Origin: Aeromonas veronii
GTDB lineage: Bacteria; Pseudomonadota; Gammaproteobacteria; Enterobacterales; Aeromonadaceae
Length of the DNA stretch: 64,000 bases
Assembly (NCBI RefSeq): GCF_040215105.1
Contig: NZ_CP157875.1
Location: forward strand, 341,001-405,000
Direction of reading: 5' to 3'
Position numbers and translations under genes: made by a program. Shown here in pieces: positions 1 to 9,230 of this stretch; the first letter of the stretch is position 1; each line of letters starts with the position of its first letter. Below the pieces are notes generated by a model that saw nothing but the letters and a program-made list of their open reading frames with translations, was not told the origin of the DNA and searched no databases.

Positions 1-40
1 CATGTGGGACATGATGCGGGCGGTGCGTGGTCAGTCATGA
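1..40 (+). CDS. mshG: 3' end of mshG (MSHA pilus inner-membrane platform protein), partial
   Basis: Only the last 13 codons are inside the window (frame starting at base 2, stop TGA at 38-40). They read MWDMMRAVRGQS, which resembles the tail of GspF/PilC-type platform proteins. The assignment rests mainly on position: mshG directly precedes mshF in the conserved MSHA operon. No domain can be checked because the gene is cut by the window edge. Confidence 0.5.
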   Translation, partial: MWDMMRAVRGQS

Positions 41-92
41 GTAGCGAGCATCTTCGCGGTTTTAAGGGTGGTCAAGGTCGGTAGGAGCAGGG

Positions 93-554
93 ATGAGCAG
101 ACAGTCCGAACAGGATGAGCGCTGGCTGGGAGGGTATCGGCGGCTGGCCGCCGTGATCCTGCTGCTGGTCATCATCGCCACCCTGGCCATGAGCTATCGC
201 AGCCACAGGGAACAGGCGCTGGCGGTGAGCGTGACGCTGCTGGGGGAGCAATTTGCCGAGCGAGTCCAGCGTCTGCACGGGCGCTGGCTCGATGAGCGAC
301 GACCCGAAGTGTTGCATGCCGAGGGGGTCGCCTGGCAGTTCGATGAGCGGGGCTGGCCCCTCGGGGTATTGCCGCTGCAATCCCCATCTGATGATTGTCG
401 TCAGCTGTGGTTGACCCTGATCGGTGATGGGGGGCAGAACCTGCCGCCGCTGGAAGCCCTGGTCAGCCGGGATGGGAGAGGCTGTGAATACGGCTGGGAA
501 ACCCAACGGCTGCACTACCGGTTCGGGGATGGGCGGGTGCAACTGCTGCCCTGA
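93..554 (+). CDS. mshF: MSHA biogenesis protein MshF
   Basis: Encodes 153 residues with one N-terminal membrane helix (about residues 18-34, AAVILLLVIIATLAMSY) followed by a periplasmic domain, the layout of a bitopic type IV pilus assembly protein. It sits between the end of a probable mshG and the pilin gene mshB, exactly where mshF lies in Vibrio and Shewanella operons. A GGAGCAGGG ribosome binding site precedes the ATG. The exact role of MshF is poorly defined; it is thought to belong to the inner-membrane assembly complex. The identification depends on context more than on a motif. Confidence 0.7.
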   Translation: MSRQSEQDERWLGGYRRLAAVILLLVIIATLAMSYRSHREQALAVSVTLLGEQFAERVQRLHGRWLDERRPEVLHAEGVAWQFDERGWPLGVLPLQSPSDDCRQLWLTLIGDGGQNLPPLEALVSRDGRGCEYGWETQRLHYRFGDGRVQLLP

Positions 555-593
555 GCCAGATGACACTTAACCTGTGACATGATTTTTTTCTAA

Positions 594-611
594 CCGCATG
601 AAATAATGCGG
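594..611. promoter_or_regulatory. Small hairpin upstream of mshB
   Basis: CCGCAT and ATGCGG form a 6-bp stem around a 6-base AT loop, 17 bases before the mshB start. It lacks a T-tract, so it is more likely an mRNA 5' structure or protein site than a terminator. Confidence 0.35.
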
Positions 612-628
612 ACAATGACGGAGGCAGC

Positions 629-1288
629 ATGGCAGCAACAAGAGTGATATCCGGCCGCGGACCCGGCCAGATGGCGGGTTTTTCCCTGATCGAACTGGTG
701 ATCGTCATCGTGATCCTGGGGATCCTGGCGGTCACCGCATTGCCCCGTTTCCTCGACGTCACCGACGAGGCGAAGAAGGCCAGCGTGGAGGGGGTATCCG
801 GCGGTTTCGCGACCGGGGTGTCGCTGGTGCGGGCCCAGTGGGAAGCGGAAGGACGCGCCAAGCAGGACGGTCTCAATACCGTACTCTACGACGGGTCGCG
901 TTTCTATTTGACGACGCCAACCGACACTCAGGTCAATAACGGCGAGCTCTCCCCGGGGTATCCTATGGACACGTCTGCGAGCGGCAATGCCGATGTAAAT
1001 CCGGCCAATCTGACGGCCCAGCGCTGTCTCTATATTTGGGAGGGATTGCTGCAAAATCCTCCCAAGGCGACTGCCAGCTTCGATGAAGTGCGCGGTAGCG
1101 GCAATGACCTGAAGTTTTATGCAACGGTGAGCAGCAACGGACTGGATTCGGTTTGCCGTTACTATCTGGTCAACAGCCTGAGCAAAGGCAGTGATGGACG
1201 CTATCAAGACCCGCAAGGGAGCACGAGTGAGTTCATGAGTTTCAGTTATCGCCCGGCCTCCGGCCAGGTCATTACCAATATCAATTGA
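629..1288 (+). CDS. mshB: MSHA minor pilin MshB
   Basis: A type IV prepilin of 219 residues. The prepilin peptidase site is G17/F18, followed by FSLIEL and a hydrophobic helix (to about residue 40), with the conserved Glu at +5. The leader is longer than usual (17 residues). A second ATG at 671 would give a 3-residue leader, but only the first start has a good ribosome binding site (GGAGG). The body is a globular pilin head with a cysteine pair. MshB is thought to be a minor or priming pilin assembled with MshA. It lies 18 bases upstream of mshA. Confidence 0.88.
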   Translation: MAATRVISGRGPGQMAGFSLIELVIVIVILGILAVTALPRFLDVTDEAKKASVEGVSGGFATGVSLVRAQWEAEGRAKQDGLNTVLYDGSRFYLTTPTDTQVNNGELSPGYPMDTSASGNADVNPANLTAQRCLYIWEGLLQNPPKATASFDEVRGSGNDLKFYATVSSNGLDSVCRYYLVNSLSKGSDGRYQDPQGSTSEFMSFSYRPASGQVITNIN

Positions 1289-1306
1289 TTAACCGAGGAA
1301 AATGCA

Positions 1307-1765
1307 ATGAAGAAGCAAGCGGGTTTTACCCTGATCGAACTGGTGATCGTCATCATCATTCTGGGCATTCTGGCGGTCACCGCCGCACCCAAGTTCCTGA
1401 ATCTGCAGGATGATGCGCGTACTTCCACTCTGAAAGGGGTCGAGGGTTCTCTGAATTCTGCCGGTGCCATGGTGTATAGCAAAGCCGTGATTGCGGGCAA
1501 GGACACTAATGATTCCGATACGCTGGATATCGGTAATGGTGTCAATGTAGGAATTGCCTACGGTTACCCGAAGGCTACTCAGGCAGACTTGGAAAATGTG
1601 CTGCAACTGAGCTCTAACGATTGGAGCTTTGGTACTCCTGCGTCCAGCAGCATCAAGATTTTCCCGGCAGGTATTTCAGCCGCTACAGCGACTGACTGCT
1701 TCGTCACCTATACCCAAGCAGCCTCTGGTTCTCAGCCGACCTCTGAAGTTACCGCCTGTAAATAA
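1307..1765 (+). CDS. mshA: MSHA major pilin MshA
   Basis: A 152-residue prepilin with the short leader MKKQAG, cleavage before FTLIEL and the methylated N-terminal helix typical of type IVa pilins. The Glu at +5 is present. Two cysteines lie in the C-terminal part (CFVTY and the final ACK), giving the D-region disulfide loop expected of a major pilin. A GAGG ribosome binding site precedes the ATG. The gene is followed at once by a 13-bp hairpin, which fits a highly expressed subunit within a longer operon. MSHA pili mediate attachment and early biofilm formation. Confidence 0.93.
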   Translation: MKKQAGFTLIELVIVIIILGILAVTAAPKFLNLQDDARTSTLKGVEGSLNSAGAMVYSKAVIAGKDTNDSDTLDIGNGVNVGIAYGYPKATQADLENVLQLSSNDWSFGTPASSSIKIFPAGISAATATDCFVTYTQAASGSQPTSEVTACK

Positions 1766-1781
1766 GCCAAACCAATAAGCA

Positions 1782-1816
1782 AAGTAGAGAGAGGTTGTCC
1801 TCTCTCTACTTCTTTC
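1782..1816 (+). terminator. Hairpin with pyrimidine tail between mshA and mshC
   Basis: AGTAGAGAGAGG (1783-1794) pairs perfectly with CCTCTCTCTACT (1799-1810) around a TTGT loop, extended by one A:T pair, and is followed by TCTTTCT. It is likely a partial terminator or 3' stabilising structure that sets mshA mRNA above the minor pilin mRNAs downstream. Confidence 0.75.
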
Positions 1817-1830
1817 TAGGGTTGTTCATC

Positions 1831-2316
1831 ATGATGGAACAGGACGACGGTTTTACCCTGATAGAACTGGTGATAGTGATCCTGTTACTCGGGATTCTGG
1901 CCGCCTTTGCCGTGCCCAAATGGCTGGGCAAAGGCGGCTTTGAAACCCATACCCTGCGCGATGAACTGGTGGCCCGGCTGCGGTTGGTGCAGACCATGAA
2001 CATGCAGGAAGGGGTGGCGCGCTGCACCCAGCTGGTGGTGGAGACCAATCGCTTCGCTCATCTGACCCAGACGGGCAGTTGTGCGTCCGGGTCCGTCATC
2101 GATAACTGGAAGGCGGATGAACAGGTCCGTGGGCGAGTGGTCAAGGCTTCCGGCAGTATCTCCCTGCCTCAGGGCAGCTTTTCTTTCGACAAGCGCAGCG
2201 GCCGCCCCCTATCCCCGTCAGCCTGCATCAGCGGTTGTAACCTGATGGTGAGCGATGGTGGGGAGAGTGCCCGTCTGCGTATCGAGCCCGAAGGCTATAT
2301 TCATGCCCTTCCCTAA
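1831..2316 (+). CDS. mshC: MSHA minor pilin MshC
   Basis: A prepilin-like protein of 161 residues from this start. The leader is MMEQDDG, with cleavage before FTLIEL and Glu at +5, then a hydrophobic helix. A TTG at 1795 in the same frame would give a longer protein, but it lies in the loop of the post-mshA hairpin and is unlikely. The ATG at 1831 gives a leader of usual length and has AGGG upstream. The C-terminal half has paired cysteines. It overlaps mshD by 14 bases. MshC is expected at the pilus tip or in the initiation complex, like GspH-type pseudopilins. Confidence 0.85.
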   Translation: MMEQDDGFTLIELVIVILLLGILAAFAVPKWLGKGGFETHTLRDELVARLRLVQTMNMQEGVARCTQLVVETNRFAHLTQTGSCASGSVIDNWKADEQVRGRVVKASGSISLPQGSFSFDKRSGRPLSPSACISGCNLMVSDGGESARLRIEPEGYIHALP

Positions 2317-2920
2317 TGCCCGCCGCGGCTTCACTCTGATCGAGTTCATCGTCGGCATCGTGCTGCTGGCGGTGGCGCTCACCGGCATCCTGGGGCTGCT
2401 TGTCAACCAGGCCCCCCAGGCAGTGGATCCGGTGCAGCAGGTACGGGCCGCCCAGCTGGCCCAGCGCATCTTAAGCGAGGTGCTGGAGAAGTCCTTCGAT
2501 GAGCATTCCGATCACAATGGCGGGCGTTTTCGCTGCGGCGAGACGGCCGGAAGCCCGGCGGTGGCCTACCCGGCCTGCACCGACAGCGCCAGCTATGGCC
2601 CGGACAGTGGCGAGACGCGTCCCTACCAGTTCAATGACGTGGATGATTACCAGACCAGCGCCATCTGCGCCAAGGGGTTGGCCAGATGCGACGGCGGCTG
2701 GGTGCCGGCCAATTTCTTCGGTGCCAGGAGTGGTGCTGGTCTGGATGCGAGCGAGTATCGCCAGTTCGGGGTCCGGATCCGGGTGAGCGGGGCAGACTTG
2801 ACCAAGAATGACTTGCCCACTTGCAGCGGCCCCTGCTTCACCGGCAAGCGCGTCGAGCTGTGGGTACGCTTGCCGGATCGCAGCGAACTGGCCTTTACCC
2901 TCTATCGAGGGAACTACTGA
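2303..2920 (+). CDS. mshD: MSHA minor pilin MshD
   Basis: From ATG 2303 the product has 205 residues: leader MPFPNARRG, then FTLIEF and a hydrophobic segment ending around residue 30. An upstream GTG at 2255 would give a far longer, improbable leader. The start lies within the end of mshC, so translation is probably coupled. The body contains several cysteines (CGETA, YPACTDS, CSGPC) that could form disulfides in the periplasm. MshD resembles GspI-class pseudopilins in size and position. Confidence 0.85.
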   Translation: MPFPNARRGFTLIEFIVGIVLLAVALTGILGLLVNQAPQAVDPVQQVRAAQLAQRILSEVLEKSFDEHSDHNGGRFRCGETAGSPAVAYPACTDSASYGPDSGETRPYQFNDVDDYQTSAICAKGLARCDGGWVPANFFGARSGAGLDASEYRQFGVRIRVSGADLTKNDLPTCSGPCFTGKRVELWVRLPDRSELAFTLYRGNY

Positions 2921-3699
2921 TGCGGGCGGCACGGGGTTTCACTCTGGTGGAGCTGGTCATGGTGATCCTGCTGCTCGGGGTCATGGCGACCTTCACCAGC
3001 CAGTTTATCGGCATCGGCACCCAGATTTACGGGGATGCCAGCAGCCGCGAGCAACTGATGAGTGATGCCCGCTTCGCCATGGAGCGGCTCAACCGCGAGC
3101 TGCGCGATGCGGTGCCCGGCTCTGTGCGCGTGGAGGACGCCGCTGGCGGCTTGAAGGAGCAGGGGCCTTGCCTGCGCTTCTGGCCCATCGCCACCACCAG
3201 TCGCTATCTGGGGCCGGCGGCGATCACGGCCCTCAACATTGTCGCGCCAGCTAAATTGCCTGCCAAAAATGACCTGGCCATCATCTATCCACTGCCTGAT
3301 GCCACGATTGGCAACACCAATACGCTGGATGTTAGTTGTTTGCAGGGGCGTTGCACTGCCAGGGTGACTGCCGTGGGGAGCCCTGCCTCCGGGGCCTTGT
3401 CGCTGACCCTGGCGGCCGCTGTTACCAAGGATTCCCCGGGCCAGCGCATCTATTTTGCCAACCAGCAGGTACGTTATTGCGTGGTGGGCACGACCCTGAC
3501 CTGGGCCAGCGCCGCCATCGGCACTGGCGCCCTCTGGAGCTCCCCGGCCCTGATGGCCGAGCATATCCGACCGACCAGCTATTTCTATCGGGATCCCGCT
3601 GCCTTCAATCAGAGCGAAGTGGGGCTAGGGATTGTGTTTGAGCAGCGCGGCGAGAGCGTCAGCTTCAACCACAAGCTGGAGGTGCTCAATGTCCCTTAA
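2920..3699 (+). CDS. mshO: MSHA minor pilin MshO
   Basis: ATG overlaps the mshD stop (TGATG). The 259-residue product has leader MRAARG and the prepilin motif FTLVEL with Glu at +5, followed by a hydrophobic helix. Its length is that of GspJ/PilW-class minor pilins, which cap the pilus in complex with I- and K-type subunits. The C-terminal body carries cysteines at CLRFW, CLQGRC and YCVVG. It overlaps mshP by 11 bases. Confidence 0.85.
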   Translation: MRAARGFTLVELVMVILLLGVMATFTSQFIGIGTQIYGDASSREQLMSDARFAMERLNRELRDAVPGSVRVEDAAGGLKEQGPCLRFWPIATTSRYLGPAAITALNIVAPAKLPAKNDLAIIYPLPDATIGNTNTLDVSCLQGRCTARVTAVGSPASGALSLTLAAAVTKDSPGQRIYFANQQVRYCVVGTTLTWASAAIGTGALWSSPALMAEHIRPTSYFYRDPAAFNQSEVGLGIVFEQRGESVSFNHKLEVLNVP

Positions 3700-4150
3700 A
3701 CTTGCCTCTGTCAGGTATCAGCGAGGCAGCGCCATCATGATCGCGCTCTTTGTCATCGTCATCATGGCCCTGCTGGCGGCGGCCATGGGCCGCTTCCTGG
3801 TGGACAGCGCTGAGAAGCACACTGCGGAGGTGCGCGGAGTGCGGGCCCTGATGGCGGCACAGAGTGGGCTGGAAATTGCCCTCTATCGACTCTATCCCAA
3901 CGGCAAGTGGCAAGGGCAGCAATGCGCCGCCAGCACCAGTCTCAGTTTCACCGATGCGGGACTGACGGGCTGCCAGGCCATCGTCACCTGCAGCAAGGTG
4001 TCGGTGAGTGCCGCTGGCACCACCCAGACCGCCTATGACTTCAGCAGCGAGGGGCGCTGCGGTGACCCGGGAACCAACAGCGGCCCGAATCCGGACTTTG
4101 CCGTCAGCCGCACTCTGGTGGCACAAGCCTTCGATGGAGTGAACCCATGA
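3689..4150 (+). CDS. mshP: MSHA biogenesis protein MshP (PilX/GspK-like)
   Basis: The 153-residue product begins MSLKLASVRYQRGSAIMIAL. It has a pilin-like hydrophobic helix, but the residue five places after the likely cleavage glycine is not Glu, as in GspK/PilX-type tip subunits. The body shows the VRALMAAQSGLEIALYRLYP segment common in PilX proteins, plus cysteines in pairs. Its start lies inside mshO and its stop overlaps the mshQ start (ATGA). It probably forms the tip complex with MshO, MshD and MshQ. Confidence 0.82.
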   Translation: MSLKLASVRYQRGSAIMIALFVIVIMALLAAAMGRFLVDSAEKHTAEVRGVRALMAAQSGLEIALYRLYPNGKWQGQQCAASTSLSFTDAGLTGCQAIVTCSKVSVSAAGTTQTAYDFSSEGRCGDPGTNSGPNPDFAVSRTLVAQAFDGVNP

Positions 4151-7100
4151 TCCGCCGCCTCTGTGCTGCCCTTGTCTTGTTGTTGGTTGGCTTGCCTGCC
4201 CAGGCTGCACTGGACTGCAACAGCATCTTCCCTGGCCCCATCCAGAGTCACGATTCGGCGGGCACCCTTTACATGCAGTCCGGTGCCCGGGTGGAGAATT
4301 ACAATGGCCTGGAGGTCTGCTTCAGGCAGGTCACCGGCTATGACTACGAAATGAGCACGCAGGCCTGTGGGGCGGGCAAGTGTCAGATCACCGGTGTGGC
4401 CAGCTTGAAGCAGACCCGGCCCACTTTCCCGGGGACGACGGATTCCGCAAGCTATACGGTTGCCAACTGGACCACCCCCACCGTCGTACTGGGAACAACC
4501 CCCAATTACGGCAAGGCCGCCAGCAGCAGTCGCTGGGACCTGGGCAGTCTGACCATAGATGGTACCGTCACTTCCAATGGCTCAGGCAATGTCAGCTTTT
4601 CGGACAGTTACAGCACCTATGTCATCAAGAGCCTGACCATGCAAAACGGCGGCGTTATGACGTTGACCGCAGGCAAGACCTATATCATCGAAGGGGATCT
4701 GACCCTGACCGGGGGCAGCCTCATCAAGCTGGTCGGCAGCGGGACGACCTCGTTTTATGTCAAGGGCAGCATCGCAGCTCACAACGACTCGCAACTGCAG
4801 ACAGGTTCCGGTTTCAAGGCCTATGTGGTCGGCAACATCACACTCACCGGTAGCGACCAGCTGGCAGGCACCTACTATGCGGAAGGGGATGCCACCTTCG
4901 AGAATCAGGTGGTCTTGCGTGGCCAGTTGAGTGCCAAGAACGTCAATCTGAAGGGGAACAGCAAGGTCATCTATGACGGCGGGGAGCCTCTGCTCGCCTG
5001 CTTCAACGACGACTTCTCCGCCAGTTCTCTCAGCAACAACTGGGTCGTGGCTCGCAGCAGCGGCAACTTCACGCCCTCCATCGTCAATGGTCGCCTCGGC
5101 ATGACCCAGGCCAGTACCTACCAGGCCACGTCGACGACCTATCAGCGACTCTTCCCCGCTGCCAACAACCTGGTGACTATTGAGTTCGACCACTACGCCT
5201 ATGGCGGCAACGGAGCGGATGGCATGGCGGTGGTGCTCTCGGACGCCAAGATAACGCCCCAGCCAGGGGCCGCGGGCGGGCCGCTGGGCTATGGCTTCAC
5301 GGCGGGCAACAACGGCTTTGCCGGCGGCTGGCTCGGGGTGGGGATAGACGAGTATGGCAACTTCTCCGGCGAAGGCGGGGCGACCAACAAGGGACGGCGT
5401 AAGCAGTCCGTGGCGGTGCGGGGTTCGGGTTCGGGCACCAGCGGTTACAACTACCTCAGGGGTACCTGCAACAACGGCAGTACCAGCACCAATGGCAACT
5501 GCCTCTCGCCGACCGTGGACAGCGGCTCGGACGGCAACCGCCCCCATCGTTACCGCCTGACCGTGGATTCCCGTACCAGTGGCCAGTCTCTGGTCAAGGT
5601 GGAGCGCAACACCGGCAGCGGCTACAGCACCCTGATCGACAGTTTCAATGCGCTCAGCCAAAGCGGTCAGGCGGCGATCCCGGAGAACTTCCTGCTCTCC
5701 ATGACGGGATCTACCGGTGCCGCGACCAACGCGCACCAGATAGACAACTTCCAGGTCTGCGCCCTCAACTCCAGTCCGGTGGGGAACCAGATCGATCACT
5801 TCGAGTTCGAGCACAGCGGCAACGCCCTGACCTGCAACCCCGAAACCCTGACCATACGCGCCTGTGCCAATGCCAGTTGCAGCCAGCTGGTCAATGAGCA
5901 GGTGAGCGCCACCCTGACGCCGCTTAAAAATGGCAGCAACGGCTGGGTGGCCAGCAACCAGCTGAGCTATAACGGCAACACAGCTACCGTGACCTTCAGC
6001 GGCGGCACCACCAAATTGCAGCTTCGCAACAATCTGGCGAGCGCCATGACGGTGGGGGTGAGTGGCTCGACGCCCTCCACCAAACCGCTCAGTACCACTC
6101 TCTGCCGGTCGGGCAGCGGGGCCCTGAGCGCGGCGGCCTGTACCCTCAGCTTTGCGGACAGTGGCTTCTTGTTCGATGTGCCTACCGACGTGCCGGATAC
6201 CGATGCGCTGGACACCATTGCCAACAAGCCCCAACGGGTGGTGATGAAGGCGGTCCGGAAGGACAACGTGACCCAGCAGTGTGTGCCGAGTTTCGCCAGT
6301 GTGAGCAAGCCTGTCAGCTTCTGGAGCGACTATGTCAGTCCGTCGAGCAACGCCTTCGGCAGCAAGGTAACGGTCAACGGCAGCGCCATCGCCACCTCGC
6401 AGGGGGGGGCGGTGACCAGCAATCTGAGCTTCGATGCCAAGGGTGAGACCACCCTGACGGTGAATTACCCGGATGCGGGCCAGATGCGGCTCAATGCCCG
6501 CCACGATGGCAGCGGGGATACCGCAGGTCTGGTGATGACGGGCTCGGGTCTCTTTGTCAGCCGCCCGGTCGGGCTCTGCATCACTCCGACCCAGGGGGCC
6601 TGCACGGCGGGGAATGCCAGCTGCCCTGTGTTCAGGAAGACGGGGGAAGAGTTCTCGCTGACCATAGCAGCCGTGGCCTGGCAGGCCGATAACGATACCG
6701 ATTTCTGCAGCGGCAACTTGACTACCCCGAACTTCGCCTTGGCCAATATTGCCCTCGGCAGCCAGCTGGTGGCCCCCAAGCCCGGAGTCGAGGCGGTGGT
6801 CAGCAAGCTGAGTTATGACCATTCCAACGCGAAAGGCAGTAACAACCTCAACACCGTCACCCAGTCGGTGAACGAGGTCGGGGTCTTCCGGATGACTGCA
6901 ACGCCACCGAACTCAGGTTACTTTGGCTACACCATCCCCGCCGCCAGTAGCGTGCCGGTGGGGCGTTTCGTGCCCTGGGACTTCTACCTGATGAGCAGCA
7001 CTGTCACCCCGGCCTGCGGCGGCTTTAGCTATATGAGCCAGCCGTTTGGAGTGCAAACGACGGTGCAGGCACGCAACAAGCAGGGTGGGATCACCCAGAA

Positions 7101-7932
7101 CTACCGGGGTGATTTTGCCAAGGGAGTGATCTCTCTGGTGGCTGCGAACAATCAGGACGGGGTCGACAGATCCAACCGCCTGGATCCTCTGACGACCAGC
7201 TGGGCGAGCGGCCAGGCCAGCTTCGATGGCCAGAGCCGTTTCGTGCGCCTGCGTGAACTCACTCCGAGCCTGACCGCGCCGGAGGAGCCACTGCGGCTGC
7301 TGAGGCTGGGGCTCAAGGTAGGGGATGGTGAGGCCAGCGAGACCAGCTTCCTCGCCAACCGCGACATGAATCCGGCCGTCAGTGGTAGCTGCCAGAGCGG
7401 GGTGAATTGCACCGCCAAACAGCTCTCCATTCCGAAGGGGGCGGGCGATACCATGATCGCCTACTACGGCCGGCTGCTTGCCAGCACCCGTCAGGGGGTC
7501 GACAGCGCCCCGCTGGCGCTGCCCCTGCAAGTGCAATATTTCGAAGGGGGCCTGTGGCGAGCCAATTCGCAAGATATCTGCACCCAGATCTCCCTGGCGG
7601 GTGGCGGCATCGTCTTTACCGATGCGGATCAACGCTATGACGCCGCGACGGGGGATCTGATCCTCAAAGACGGTACCCGCATTCGCCTTGGTCTCGGCAA
7701 TGTGGCACCGGGTGGCACTCAGGTCGGTTTCGACGCAGGCGAGACCCGGTTCCACTTCGCGCCGCCCAATCAGGCGGTGCGCATTCCCTATCGGATCGTG
7801 CTGGAGCAACAGCCATCCCAACCCGTCTGGTTGGCTGATCCCGCCACGACGGGTCATCTGCAGGGGGAGGCGATTTTTGGTCGGGATCGGGGCAATGATC
7901 GGATTATTTATCGCCGCGAAGTGATGCCCTGA
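4147..7932 (+). CDS. mshQ: MSHA tip-associated protein MshQ with a lectin-like domain
   Basis: A 1261-residue secreted protein with a signal peptide (cleavage near residue 21, after PAQA). A repetitive beta-rich N-terminal region (to about residue 280) is followed by a segment at about 285-540 that looks like an L-type lectin/concanavalin-like fold: a DDFS start, FDHYAYGGNGADGMAVVLSD, then GWLGVGIDEYGNF. The C-terminal half (about 550-1261) is the large conserved MshQ region, which I recall as DUF6701. It is the last gene of the MSHA operon. The protein is likely the pilus-tip adhesin. The lectin call is by pattern only. Confidence 0.85.
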   Translation: MIRRLCAALVLLLVGLPAQAALDCNSIFPGPIQSHDSAGTLYMQSGARVENYNGLEVCFRQVTGYDYEMSTQACGAGKCQITGVASLKQTRPTFPGTTDSASYTVANWTTPTVVLGTTPNYGKAASSSRWDLGSLTIDGTVTSNGSGNVSFSDSYSTYVIKSLTMQNGGVMTLTAGKTYIIEGDLTLTGGSLIKLVGSGTTSFYVKGSIAAHNDSQLQTGSGFKAYVVGNITLTGSDQLAGTYYAEGDATFENQVVLRGQLSAKNVNLKGNSKVIYDGGEPLLACFNDDFSASSLSNNWVVARSSGNFTPSIVNGRLGMTQASTYQATSTTYQRLFPAANNLVTIEFDHYAYGGNGADGMAVVLSDAKITPQPGAAGGPLGYGFTAGNNGFAGGWLGVGIDEYGNFSGEGGATNKGRRKQSVAVRGSGSGTSGYNYLRGTCNNGSTSTNGNCLSPTVDSGSDGNRPHRYRLTVDSRTSGQSLVKVERNTGSGYSTLIDSFNALSQSGQAAIPENFLLSMTGSTGAATNAHQIDNFQVCALNSSPVGNQIDHFEFEHSGNALTCNPETLTIRACANASCSQLVNEQVSATLTPLKNGSNGWVASNQLSYNGNTATVTFSGGTTKLQLRNNLASAMTVGVSGSTPSTKPLSTTLCRSGSGALSAAACTLSFADSGFLFDVPTDVPDTDALDTIANKPQRVVMKAVRKDNVTQQCVPSFASVSKPVSFWSDYVSPSSNAFGSKVTVNGSAIATSQGGAVTSNLSFDAKGETTLTVNYPDAGQMRLNARHDGSGDTAGLVMTGSGLFVSRPVGLCITPTQGACTAGNASCPVFRKTGEEFSLTIAAVAWQADNDTDFCSGNLTTPNFALANIALGSQLVAPKPGVEAVVSKLSYDHSNAKGSNNLNTVTQSVNEVGVFRMTATPPNSGYFGYTIPAASSVPVGRFVPWDFYLMSSTVTPACGGFSYMSQPFGVQTTVQARNKQGGITQNYRGDFAKGVISLVAANNQDGVDRSNRLDPLTTSWASGQASFDGQSRFVRLRELTPSLTAPEEPLRLLRLGLKVGDGEASETSFLANRDMNPAVSGSCQSGVNCTAKQLSIPKGAGDTMIAYYGRLLASTRQGVDSAPLALPLQVQYFEGGLWRANSQDICTQISLAGGGIVFTDADQRYDAATGDLILKDGTRIRLGLGNVAPGGTQVGFDAGETRFHFAPPNQAVRIPYRIVLEQQPSQPVWLADPATTGHLQGEAIFGRDRGNDRIIYRREVMP

Positions 7933-8074
7933 TAGGACGGGTCTGACGGGGAATGAGGCTGTTTGATATTGAGTGACGACTTATCTCCTTGTTTCTTAGT
8001 CTTTGTCGGCCTGTGCGGGTGAGTGATGACTCGCATTTTTGTCGCGCCTGATTGATTGGCGACAGTTTGAGCGC

Positions 8075-8103
8075 TTGCCGATTGGGGTGGGCATTGGTAA
8101 AGT
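8075..8103 (+). promoter_or_regulatory. Candidate sigma-70 promoter of mreB
   Basis: TTGCCG (8075-8080) and TAAAGT (8098-8103) are separated by 17 bases, 45 bases before the mreB ATG. The 216-base gap after mshQ holds no other gene. Confidence 0.5.
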
Positions 8104-8106
8104 TAG

Positions 8107-9189
<1,083 letters not shown>

Positions 9190-9196
9190 GACCCAA

Positions 9197-9222
9197 AGCC
9201 GGCCGAGCGCCGGCTCTTTTTT
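9197..9222 (+). terminator. Terminator-like hairpin between mreB and mreC
   Basis: AGCCGGC (9197-9203) pairs with GCCGGCT (9209-9215) and is followed by CTTTTTT. It probably lets mreB be made in excess of mreC and mreD. Confidence 0.8.
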
Positions 9223-9230
9223 GACGACTC

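Noticed and set aside
1795..1830. An upstream TTG start for mshC
   Set aside because: It lies in the loop of the post-mshA hairpin and would give an unusually long prepilin leader; ATG 1831 fits better.
4582..6822. A 746-codon antisense frame within mshQ
   Set aside because: Lies wholly within mshQ, lacks a ribosome binding site, and its composition is a mirror of mshQ codons.
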